Shown in pieces: positions 27,486 through 35,454 of a DNA stretch of 64,000 bases. Under the pieces are notes generated by a model. The model was not told where the DNA came from. It was given only the letters and a program-made list of their open reading frames with translations, and searched no databases. The stretch spans positions 1-64,000 of the forward strand of contig JAIEPU010000017.1 of NCBI GenBank assembly GCA_019748235.1, written 5' to 3'. Source of the stretch: a bacterium. Lineage in GTDB: Bacteria > Planctomycetota > Planctomycetia > Kolteriales > Kolteriaceae. Numbering within the stretch: the first letter of the stretch is position 1; the number at the start of each line of letters is the position of its first letter. The translations under genes and the position numbers were made by a program.

Positions 27486-28976
27486 ATGGAGCTGCGCGAT
27501 TATCGGTTGCTCGGAACCACCGAAAGCCTATGTCCAGAGTGTTTAGAGAAAGTATCGGCGAAGATCGTCGAGCGCAACGGCCGAGTCTACTTTCGAAAGC
27601 GTTGTTCGACTCACGGCCTTCGCGAGGATTTCGTTTGTTCTGATGTGAAGCAGTACGATCTGATGGAGTTCAGTCTTCCCGCGAAGATTCCCCCCCGATT
27701 CGGTGTCGAACCCAAGAAAGGTTGCCCCTTCGATTGCGGTCTGTGCTCGGATCATGAGCAACATACCTGCATCGGCATTGTCGAAATCACTTCGTCTTGC
27801 AACCTAAGCTGTCCGATGTGCTATGCGAACAGCGGTCCTGGTGGAACGCATCTCACATTTGACGAGTGCCGGTCGGCGATCGACCGATTGGTCGCCGTCG
27901 AGGGTCGCCCCGAAATCTTGCAGCTTTCGGGAGGAGAGCCCACCATTCATCCCGAGTTCGAAAGAATCGTCGAGTACGCCTGCGATCAGCCGATCGACTA
28001 TGTCATGATCAATACGAACGGCATTCGTTTAGCGCATGACTCCCGTTTGCTTCGTTTCCTTGAGGATCGCCGCCATCGATTGATGGTCTACTTCCAGTTC
28101 GACGGATTTTCAGAGAGAAGTAGCCGTGATCTTCGTGGGGAGAATTTGGTCGATATCAAACTCCGCGCCATTGAAGCACTGGGTGCGGCCGGAATTCAAA
28201 CGACGCTCGTCGCGACACTTCAGCCGGGCGTGAATGACGATCAAATCGGTGACATCGTTCGATTCGGTATGGAGCGATCATGGATCACCGGCATCAGCTT
28301 CCAGCCAGCGACATACAGCGGACGACACGTCACCCCAGAGGTGCTGGAATCTCGGATCACGTATCCCGACGTCATCGCCGCCATCGAAGAACAGACGGAA
28401 GGAGTTTTCACGGCGTCGGATTTCATGCCTCTTCCCTGCGCGCATCCGAACTGCCATCAGATTGCTTATGCGTATCGGGCCGGAGGGAAGATTGAGCCCT
28501 TGGCCCGATTCATCGACGGAAAGAACAATCTTGGTCTCCTGGCTAATGGAATCACGTTTACCCGTGCCCGCGCCAGGGCGTTGATCGAAGAGTATCTCGG
28601 CTCGCAAGGTTGTTGCGCTGGCGGGAAGTGCGATCCCACACCCTCATCGCCAAATGTGTTCCAGATTTCGCCGACCGATTCCGCGTCCTCTACTTCGGCG
28701 CAAGAGTTTTTCGATAAGGCGGTCCACGAAGAGCTTCGCTCGGAAGATGTCTTTCGAATCACGATCAACTCATTTCTCGACGCGTACAACTTCGACGTAC
28801 GCCGGCTGATGAAATGCTGCACGCATTTCGTCCTGCCGAGCGGACACGTCATTCCGTTCTGCGCGTACAACGTCCTCTATCGACCAGGGCATGTCCCACT
28901 TCCCCCTCTTCATGACATGGTCAACAAGCCAAGCCTGTCGACGTTGCTTCCCGTGTTGAACGGCTCACCTGGATGA
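27486..28976 (+). CDS. Radical SAM protein resembling tetraether lipid synthase (Tes/MJ0619 family)
   Basis: A 496-aa iron-sulfur radical SAM enzyme. It opens with a zinc- or iron-binding pair (SLCPECLEKV near 15 and RCSTHG near 40), has a CPFDCGLCSDH cluster near 79, the radical SAM motif CNLSCPMCY near 104 and LQLSGGEPTIHPEF. The C-terminal half holds more cysteines (GCCAGGKC near 376, KCCTHF near 441). This layout resembles the archaeal Tes/MJ0619 enzymes that join lipid chains carbon to carbon; substrate assignment here is inference. The ATG at 27486 has GGAAAGG 9 nt upstream, so the track start is trimmed by six codons. It overlaps the Lgt-like gene by 4 nt. Confidence 0.83.
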   Translation: MELRDYRLLGTTESLCPECLEKVSAKIVERNGRVYFRKRCSTHGLREDFVCSDVKQYDLMEFSLPAKIPPRFGVEPKKGCPFDCGLCSDHEQHTCIGIVEITSSCNLSCPMCYANSGPGGTHLTFDECRSAIDRLVAVEGRPEILQLSGGEPTIHPEFERIVEYACDQPIDYVMINTNGIRLAHDSRLLRFLEDRRHRLMVYFQFDGFSERSSRDLRGENLVDIKLRAIEALGAAGIQTTLVATLQPGVNDDQIGDIVRFGMERSWITGISFQPATYSGRHVTPEVLESRITYPDVIAAIEEQTEGVFTASDFMPLPCAHPNCHQIAYAYRAGGKIEPLARFIDGKNNLGLLANGITFTRARARALIEEYLGSQGCCAGGKCDPTPSSPNVFQISPTDSASSTSAQEFFDKAVHEELRSEDVFRITINSFLDAYNFDVRRLMKCCTHFVLPSGHVIPFCAYNVLYRPGHVPLPPLHDMVNKPSLSTLLPVLNGSPG

Positions 28977-29689
28977 ATCATCCCGTTCTCTATGCATTGA
29001 TCATGTTCGGCGCCGTTGTCTCGGCGTACCTTTTGGGCCGCGGTCGCCAATCGTCGCTTGGACTTAGTCAGAGCCAGCGACGAGCCATCGGATTGGGGGC
29101 ATTCATCGGGGCGATGCTTGGGGCGAAGCTTCCCTTTGTTCTCGCGTCTGGGGAAGGGCTCTTTTCGCGCGTCTGGTTCGACAATGGAAAGACAATTCTG
29201 TTCGGTTTGGTCGGAGGATATTTTGGGGTTGAGATTGCGAAATGGCTGAATGGAGTTCGTGTCAAAACAGGCGACAGTTTCGCTGTGCCGATCGCTGTGG
29301 CGGTCGGCATCGGACGGCTGTCCTGTTTGGCGGCGGGATGTTGTTACGGAACGCCCACATCGCTCCCTTGGGGAGTTGATTTTGGAGATGGTGTCGCTCG
29401 TCATCCGACACAGGTCTACGAGACGTTGTTTCACCTCTCGTGTGCAATCTTCCTAGAATTCCTTGCTCGCGAAAAAATGCTCCAGGGTCAGCTCATCAAG
29501 CTTTACATCCTTCTCTATCTGGGCTTTCGTTTCGTCACGGAGTTCATTCGTCCGGAACCGTTGATTGCGCTGGGGCTAACCTTTTATCAGTGGAGCGCCC
29601 TGATGATCGCGCCGATTTTCATCTACCTATGGTGGCGTGACGCCGTCGTGTTCGCGTCTTCCTCTAACAAGACGTTGGCGAATGCGTGA
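28973..29689 (+). CDS. Prolipoprotein diacylglyceryl transferase-like membrane protein (Lgt paralogue)
   Basis: A 238-aa protein with about seven membrane segments and Lgt landmarks: GRLSCLAAGCCYG where true Lgt has GRxGNxxN, LPWGVDF, and RHPTQVYETLF. Canonical Lgt moves diacylglycerol from phosphatidylglycerol to the lipobox Cys. The changed motif suggests a paralogue acting on another lipid acceptor rather than the housekeeping enzyme. The start ATGA overlaps the radical SAM stop, so translation is coupled. The pairing with a Tes-like enzyme points to lipid modification. Confidence 0.83.
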   Translation: MNHPVLYALIMFGAVVSAYLLGRGRQSSLGLSQSQRRAIGLGAFIGAMLGAKLPFVLASGEGLFSRVWFDNGKTILFGLVGGYFGVEIAKWLNGVRVKTGDSFAVPIAVAVGIGRLSCLAAGCCYGTPTSLPWGVDFGDGVARHPTQVYETLFHLSCAIFLEFLAREKMLQGQLIKLYILLYLGFRFVTEFIRPEPLIALGLTFYQWSALMIAPIFIYLWWRDAVVFASSSNKTLANA

Positions 29690-29820
29690 CTTTTTGAGAG
29701 CAACTCCGCCAGAAATGTCGTTATCAAGATGACTTCTGAATCCAGGCGATCGAGACTTCTCCCCGGCAAAGGCGTGTCGTGCGTATAAATCAATAGCTCT
29801 CCGAGGAAAGGATTCGAGCA

Positions 29821-30786
29821 ATGATTAGTGCACTTGGGACGGGTCGCCCGACACTCCAGACGATTCGTGAAGCGCATGAACGAATCAAGCCCTACATTCA
29901 TCGAACGCCGGTGATGACCTGCTCATCGATCGATGCGATGGTGGACTCTTCCCTTTACTTTAAATGCGACAATCTGCAGAAGATCGGGGCGTTCAAGATC
30001 CGCGGCGCGACGAATGCCGTCTTTAAGCTCTCTGAGGAAGAGGCGGCACGGGGTGTCGTGACTCATTCCTCGGGAAATCATGCTCAGGCCCTCGCACTTG
30101 CCGCCCGGTGGAGAAACATCCCCTCGTACATCGTCATGCCGGAGGACGCGCCCCTGGTGAAGGTCGACGCGGTGCGGGGTTATGGTGGACAGATCACATT
30201 TTGTAAGCCGAACGTGGCGGACCGCGCCGCAACGGCCGATCGCGTGATGGAACAAACAGGAGCGACCTTCATCCATCCCTACGACCACTATGATGTCATG
30301 GCGGGGCAGGGGACGGCGGTCATCGAGTTACTCGAAGAAGTGCCGGATTTGGATGTGCTTCTCACGCCGGTCGGTGGAGGTGGACTGCTTGCGGGAACGC
30401 TGATCGCGGCGAAGGGAATCAAGCCATCTCTTCGAGTGATTGGAGTGGAGCCCGAGCGAGTTGATGACGCCAAGCGAAGTCTCGAAGCGGGGCACATCGT
30501 TGGAAATGAATCGACGAACACGATTGCCGACGGACTCAAGACGGATGTTGGCGAATTGACGTTTCCCATCATTCAAGAACTAGTCGATGACATCGTCACG
30601 GCTCCAGAGGAACTTCTCGTTCCGACGATGCGGACGATCCTCGAGCGGATGAAAATCCTGGTCGAGCCTTCCTCGGCTGTTCCGCTGGCCGCATTGGTTG
30701 CGAATCGGATTTCCTTTCCCGGCAAGCGAGTTGGAATCCATATCGGTGGGGGAAATGTCGATCTGACGAAGATTCGATTTGATTGA
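29821..30786 (+). CDS. PLP-dependent threonine/serine ammonia-lyase (short IlvA/TdcB type)
   Basis: A fold-type II PLP enzyme of 321 aa that deaminates threonine or serine to 2-oxoacids, or is a related serine racemase or hydroxyaspartate lyase. The PLP lysine is in GAFKIRGATNA near residue 59; SSGNHAQALA binds the substrate carboxylate and VGGGGLLAG the phosphate. There is no C-terminal ACT domain, so it is the short, probably non-isoleucine-regulated form. GAGGAAAGG lies about 14 nt upstream. It is a separate unit from the Lgt-like gene, 131 nt away. Confidence 0.9.
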   Translation: MISALGTGRPTLQTIREAHERIKPYIHRTPVMTCSSIDAMVDSSLYFKCDNLQKIGAFKIRGATNAVFKLSEEEAARGVVTHSSGNHAQALALAARWRNIPSYIVMPEDAPLVKVDAVRGYGGQITFCKPNVADRAATADRVMEQTGATFIHPYDHYDVMAGQGTAVIELLEEVPDLDVLLTPVGGGGLLAGTLIAAKGIKPSLRVIGVEPERVDDAKRSLEAGHIVGNESTNTIADGLKTDVGELTFPIIQELVDDIVTAPEELLVPTMRTILERMKILVEPSSAVPLAALVANRISFPGKRVGIHIGGGNVDLTKIRFD

Positions 30787-30958
30787 CATTTAGTTGACGT
30801 TTGTAAGCAGTTCATGCAGACACCGTCTATTGACAGCCACGGCGCGCTCTTCCATTCTAAGGGGGACGATCGAAGTCCCTTTTGGCGGTCTCCTTCGTCC
30901 CATGACACGCTGTTTTGAATCCTCCCCGATTCATTCACTGACCCACTGAGGCAAGAAC

Positions 30959-32224
30959 ATGGTTTCGTTCGATCGTCGTCAATTCCTTCAGTCAGCCGCC
31001 GCTTTATTGGGGGCCGGCTATGCTCTCCCTGCATTCGGAGATGACGCGCCCGTCTTCACACCGAAGGCTTCGTTTGAGCCGCTCGCGACTTTTCTCACCT
31101 GGCAAGGTGATCCGACGACGACGATGACGGTGCAATGGGTCAGTTCGAAAGAGGAGGGAGAGAAACGGCCCGTTTGGTATTCCAAGGAAGGATCAATGGA
31201 ATGGAAGCAAGCGATCGCCTCATCTCGTCCATTCCCGATGCTCAAGCATTTCATTTTTCGGACGGAACTCACCGGACTGGAACCGGGGACCGACTATCGA
31301 TTTCGAATCGGACTTGATTCGGCTGAGAAGAAGTTTCGCACCATGCCGAACAAGGCGACGAACACAATCGAGTTCATCTCGGGAGGGGACGCGGGGGTAG
31401 GTGAAGAAGCTCAGCACACGAACCAAGTGGCGGCCAAGCAGTCGCCGAGCTTCGTGTTTCTAGGGGGAGACCTCGCCTATGAGAACGGAACATTCGCGCC
31501 GATCTTTCTTCAGTTCTTGAAGAATTATTCGACCCAGCTCATCGATGAAAAGGGACGGTTGATTCCACTCCTCGGCTGTCTGGGGAATCATGAAGTTCGC
31601 GGAGGCTATCGGCAGACACGCAAAGAGGCTCCCTTCTTCTACTCAATCTTTGACGGGTTGTTCAAGGAGACAGGCTACGCGTCGCTCGATTTCGGCGACT
31701 ACATGACGCTCATCTTCCTCGACTCCAATCACACGACTCCGATCGAAGGGGAGCAGACCGCTTGGCTGGCGAAGACGCTGAAAGATCGGCAGGAGTGTCC
31801 GAACATCTTTGTCTTCTATCACGTCCCCTCTTATCCGTCGTTCCGGCCGATCGATCTCGAGGACGATGAAGCGGGGACCGGTGCCGCGAGCCGTAAGCAT
31901 TGGGTGCCGCTCTTTGAGCGTCATAATGTGGATGCCGTCTTCGAACACCACGATCACACGTTTAAGCGGACGCACCCACTCATTGACGGACGAGTCGATT
32001 CGAAAGGGATTCTTTATCTGGGGGATGGTTCCTGGGGCAAGATTCGAACACCGAAGTCACCGAAGGAGCGTCCCTATCTCGCGGTCACTCACGAGGCGTA
32101 CCACCTCTCGTTACACCGGATCGAAGGAGACGATCGTTTCCACGTTGCACTCACCGATAGTGGAAAGATCGTGGATGTTTGTGCGACGCGGAAGAAAAGC
32201 CATCTCCACCCGGCGAATTCGTGA
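30959..32224 (+). CDS. Tat-exported purple acid phosphatase-like metallophosphoesterase
   Basis: A 421-aa exported phosphatase. It has a twin-arginine signal (FDRRQFLQSAAALLG), an N-terminal fibronectin-like domain as in purple acid phosphatases (MTVQWVSSK, LTGLEPGTDYRF), and a calcineurin-like catalytic domain. The metal ligands are visible in order: GGDAG, GGDLAYENG, GNHEVRGG, VFYHVPSYP and EHHDHTFKR. It should hydrolyse phosphomonoesters outside the cytoplasm. It is preceded by 172 nt without a gene. Confidence 0.9.
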   Translation: MVSFDRRQFLQSAAALLGAGYALPAFGDDAPVFTPKASFEPLATFLTWQGDPTTTMTVQWVSSKEEGEKRPVWYSKEGSMEWKQAIASSRPFPMLKHFIFRTELTGLEPGTDYRFRIGLDSAEKKFRTMPNKATNTIEFISGGDAGVGEEAQHTNQVAAKQSPSFVFLGGDLAYENGTFAPIFLQFLKNYSTQLIDEKGRLIPLLGCLGNHEVRGGYRQTRKEAPFFYSIFDGLFKETGYASLDFGDYMTLIFLDSNHTTPIEGEQTAWLAKTLKDRQECPNIFVFYHVPSYPSFRPIDLEDDEAGTGAASRKHWVPLFERHNVDAVFEHHDHTFKRTHPLIDGRVDSKGILYLGDGSWGKIRTPKSPKERPYLAVTHEAYHLSLHRIEGDDRFHVALTDSGKIVDVCATRKKSHLHPANS

Positions 32225-32262
32225 GCGTGAGGTCGCGATCAAGGAGGTGAATCCGTCCGCTG

Positions 32263-33645
32263 TCATGTCGTCATTGACGGCTTTCGACGATCGAGCTCCC
32301 TTGCTCTCAAAACGTGTGTCCAAACTTCAAGCGTTCGTTTCGCCATGACCTGATCATTAAACCGTTCTTCGATGCTGCTTCGTCCCGCTAGCCCGAGGTC
32401 ATGGCGGTGATGATGATTGATGAGCAAGTGGTGAAGCGTCTCCGCCAAATGCTGGGGATCATTCGCGCGGTGAAGTTTGCCCCCTCCCGTCTGAGCTAGA
32501 AGTTCTGGGAATGCTCCGTGATCCGGCTGAACGACGGGGACGCCGCTCGCCAATGCTTCCAGGACGAAAAGACCTTTCGGCTCACGATAGGTCGTCGGCA
32601 CGCTTAGTACGTCAATATCGTGCATGAATCGGATCTTCTCGTCTCTGTCGACGACCCCTCGATATTGGAACGCATTGATGAGGCCGAGCCGTTCGATCTT
32701 CCCGATCTGTTCGTCAAAGAATCGTTTGTCTCCCTCTCCAAGCCAACCGGCCGCATGAAGTTCGGTTTGTTCTGTTCCCGGCATCGTTCGGAGCTTCGCG
32801 AAGGCGTCGATAACGTGGTGGAAACCCTTGGCTGGACAAATCCGGGCGAAATAGCCAATGCGAAGAGGCCTGCCGGCGGGGCGTCTTGGCGCGACGGAGA
32901 AATCTTCAATCCGAATTCCCATCGGCACGACATGAATCTTGCTTGGATCGAGTCCGAGCAATTCCCCCATGAAATCTGCGTAGTATTTTGAAAAGACGAT
33001 GAATGCGTCAACATCCCTGGCGATGCGGCGGATCTCCGCGATCGCTTGTGATTTGTACGGCTCTTCAAGGTCGAGCAGGAAGAGATCATCTCCTTGCAAG
33101 GTGACGACCACCGGGACGCCGAGTTCCCGCTTGATGGTGGGAATGCAACCCCCGATAAGAATGTTCGAGAGGTTCACGAGGTCCGGCTTCGCTTCACGCT
33201 TCAGCCAGTCGACGAGTCGGAACACCTCTTTCCGAACGTTCCCGTGCTCTCCTTTGAGCATGGTGACGGTTAGCTCTCCCAGTTCGCGCGCACTTGTTTC
33301 CATACCGCGAGAGGCGAGCCAATTGATCAGTGAAGGTCGATCGAGCACGCGGTCGAGCCAGCGGGGAAGGAGTCGGAAGAAGGATGACTTGCTTTGAAGG
33401 TAGACGTTGATTCCGCCAAAGAAGACCTTGTCGATGGCGACGCTTTCCTCATCCGTCCGGATCGGGGTGTAGGTGGGAATGAGCTGAATATCGACGTCGA
33501 GCTTGGTGAGAGCGGCCGCGAGCGTGTTGTCCCGCATGCAACTGCCGCAAAACATCCCAGCCGCCCCCGCCGTCAGATAAGCGACTTTCAAGGGGGATGA
33601 CGCGTGAGATATTGTCATGGGTGGTCTCTTTGAGTTGCTCTTCAT
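32263..33645 (-). CDS. Family 4 glycosyltransferase
   Basis: A GT-B fold glycosyltransferase of 460 aa. The N-terminal part begins KVAYLTAGAAGMFCGSCMRD and includes VTLQGDDLFLLDLEE. The donor-binding half has RIGYFARICPAKGFHHVIDA and the GT4 signature YREPKGLFVLEALASGVP near 352, with the E-x7-E arrangement. It probably builds a surface glycan or glycolipid. The start may be 33645 or the internal ATG at 33618 (MTISHASSP). No polysaccharide cluster surrounds it, and it converges with the phosphoesterase gene. Confidence 0.87.
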   Translation of the reverse strand: MKSNSKRPPMTISHASSPLKVAYLTAGAAGMFCGSCMRDNTLAAALTKLDVDIQLIPTYTPIRTDEESVAIDKVFFGGINVYLQSKSSFFRLLPRWLDRVLDRPSLINWLASRGMETSARELGELTVTMLKGEHGNVRKEVFRLVDWLKREAKPDLVNLSNILIGGCIPTIKRELGVPVVVTLQGDDLFLLDLEEPYKSQAIAEIRRIARDVDAFIVFSKYYADFMGELLGLDPSKIHVVPMGIRIEDFSVAPRRPAGRPLRIGYFARICPAKGFHHVIDAFAKLRTMPGTEQTELHAAGWLGEGDKRFFDEQIGKIERLGLINAFQYRGVVDRDEKIRFMHDIDVLSVPTTYREPKGLFVLEALASGVPVVQPDHGAFPELLAQTGGGKLHRANDPQHLAETLHHLLINHHHRHDLGLAGRSSIEERFNDQVMAKRTLEVWTHVLRARELDRRKPSMTT

Positions 33646-33818
33646 TTTTGATTATAGCGCGCCCGAGGCGACTGGTTTCTCGGACCGAGAACGGACCTCA
33701 CGACTTTCCCGAGATTAGCGGGTTTAAGGAGTTGCGGGAGAATATTCCCGCCACAACCCATTATGATGATTCAGTATTCGTTGATCCCACATCCCTTAAC
33801 AACTAGAATCGTGGGGAC
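33646..33818. other. 5' part of the GT4-CGS divergent intergenic region
   Basis: The gene-free stretch between the GT4 gene and the transsulfuration gene runs from 33646 to 34026 (381 nt). This first part should carry promoters for both directions; the second part is the structured leader listed separately. No ORF here has a recognisable domain. Confidence 0.4.
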
Positions 33819-34026
33819 GGCGCGAGGTTCCAGGCTCGCGCCGGATGGTGGCACGGGGCAAGATTCCTCCCTGTCGAAATGAAATACAATTGCCTCCGGT
33901 CTATTCGGCTTCGCGCGGCAATCGAGAATCCAAGAGTGCCCCGCGAGCGGTAAGAGATCGGGTTCGAAGTGGAACCTTCACGAAGCTGTCCCTCTCACAT
34001 GGCCAATTTCAGCCGAGGAGACCTCG
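33819..34026 (+). promoter_or_regulatory. Structured 5' leader of the transsulfuration gene (riboswitch-like)
   Basis: Several helices can be drawn by eye. GGCGCGAG/CTCGCGCC (33819-33826 with 33835-33842) is a perfect 8-bp hairpin. A nested set follows: CGGGGCA 33854-33860 with TGCCCCG 33937-33943, GATTC 33862-33866 with GAATC 33926-33930, and ATTGCC 33889-33894 with GGCAAT 33917-33922. GGTTC/GAACC pairs near 33961-33976. A last hairpin covers the ribosome site. I do not recognise a known riboswitch class. The CGAGG of the first hairpin could compete for the CCTCG that masks the ribosome site. Confidence 0.5.
34014..34026 (+). promoter_or_regulatory. Hairpin sequestering the Shine-Dalgarno sequence
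   Basis: CGAGG-AGA-CCTCG is a perfect 5-bp hairpin that contains the ribosome binding site AGGAG and ends directly before the TTG start at 34027. When folded it would block initiation. Confidence 0.6.
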
Positions 34027-35256
34027 TTGACGTCGGGTAATCACGAATCGGGTCGCGAAACGGGCCCTTCCACAAATTGCGTCCACGCAGGTGAGTCTCG
34101 GCAGAAGGCCCAGAACGCGATCACCGATGCCATTTATGCCAGTTCCACGTTCACCTTTCGGGACAATGACGAGGTCATCGACTTCGTCACGAGCAATGCT
34201 TCTCGTCACGAGTACGGCCGGTACAGCAATCCCAGCGAGCAAGTCGTCGAGCAGAAGCTCGCGGAGCTCGAGGGGGGGGAGTCAGCGGTTCTCTTCGCCA
34301 GCGGAATGGCCGGGCTGAGCACCCTCCTTCTGGCGAAGCTCAGGGCGGGTGACGAGATCGTCTTCTTCGACGAGTGCTATCACCGGAGCCGTGAATTCTG
34401 TTCGCGGCATCTCGCGAAGTTTGGCGTCATCACCCACCAAGTGAAAACCGGTGACTTTGAAGCGTTCGAGCGAGCGATCACTCCCAAGACGAAGATGCTG
34501 GTTGCCGAGTGCCCGACGAACCCGCACTTGTCCGTGATCGACGTGGAGCGATTCGCCGCCATTGGCCGGGAAAATGGCATCGAGACGTTGATCGATGCGA
34601 CCCTAGCGACTCCCTATAACCTCCGGCCGCTTTCTTACGGCATCGATTACGTCTTGCATTCGGCGACGAAGTATCTCGGTGGCCACAACGACCTCTTGGC
34701 GGGAGTGGTCATCGGGTCCGCGAAGCAGATGGAAGAGGTCCGGTACCTTCGTGGAATCATCGGCGGGATCAACTCACCCCACAATTGTTACCTGCTGCAG
34801 CGAGGGCTCAAAACCCTCGCCCTTCGGATGGAGCAGCAAAATAAGAATGGCCTCGCCTTAGCGGAGTTTCTCGAGGAGCATCCCAAGGTTGATAGAGTCT
34901 GGTATCCTGGATTAACCAGCCACCGGGACTACGAAGTCGCACGGACCCAATTGCGGGGTTTCGGCGGGCTTCTCACGTTCACCGTCCATGGCGACGCCGG
35001 CACCGCCAGTCAGCTGGTCAGCAGTGTCCGCATCCCGAAAATCGGCCCCTCTCTTGGAGGAGTTGAGTCGCTGATCGAACAGCCGCTTTACATGAGCTAC
35101 TTCAGCATGACGCCGGAGCAGCGAAAAGCGGTCGGCATCGAAGACACGATGATCCGAGTGGCGCTCGGCATCGAGGATACCAGCGACCTCATCGCGGACT
35201 TTGAGCAGGCACTCGCGCAAGTGGAGATTCCCGCTTCGGTCCGAGCCAGCGTTTGA
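34027..35256 (+). CDS. Transsulfuration PLP enzyme, cystathionine gamma-synthase-like
   Basis: A fold-type I PLP enzyme of the Cys/Met metabolism family, 409 aa. It shows HEYGRYSNPSEQVVEQKLAE, SAVLFASGMAGLSTLL, VAECPTNPHLSVID, and the PLP-lysine motif LHSATKYLGGHNDLLAG near 210. The HND after the lysine is the variant I associate with plant-type cystathionine gamma-synthases, which make cystathionine from an activated homoserine and cysteine in methionine synthesis. A gamma-lyase role is not excluded. The start is TTG at 34027 with AGGAG six nt upstream inside a hairpin; a structured leader precedes it. A paralogue follows downstream. Confidence 0.87.
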   Translation: MTSGNHESGRETGPSTNCVHAGESRQKAQNAITDAIYASSTFTFRDNDEVIDFVTSNASRHEYGRYSNPSEQVVEQKLAELEGGESAVLFASGMAGLSTLLLAKLRAGDEIVFFDECYHRSREFCSRHLAKFGVITHQVKTGDFEAFERAITPKTKMLVAECPTNPHLSVIDVERFAAIGRENGIETLIDATLATPYNLRPLSYGIDYVLHSATKYLGGHNDLLAGVVIGSAKQMEEVRYLRGIIGGINSPHNCYLLQRGLKTLALRMEQQNKNGLALAEFLEEHPKVDRVWYPGLTSHRDYEVARTQLRGFGGLLTFTVHGDAGTASQLVSSVRIPKIGPSLGGVESLIEQPLYMSYFSMTPEQRKAVGIEDTMIRVALGIEDTSDLIADFEQALAQVEIPASVRASV

Positions 35257-35454
35257 AGCGGTGATCCTCTCGAATTCATGAAAACGACTGAGCGGCTTGA
35301 CGATCTAACGCCATGGCCCGCATTCTTCTTGGCGGGAATTGTCGATTCGATCCACTTTCACTCGCCTCATTCACGATCGATGTTTCGCTTGCGATAATAA
35401 CGAGACCGGATCTTTTCTTGCCGAGTGATGGGAAGCCAGTTCAGGGGAAATGTG

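Noticed and set aside
33827-33842. SAH riboswitch (CCAGGCTCG fragment)
   Set aside because: Only a short fragment matches; the GAGGAGCG part of that class does not appear at the right place.
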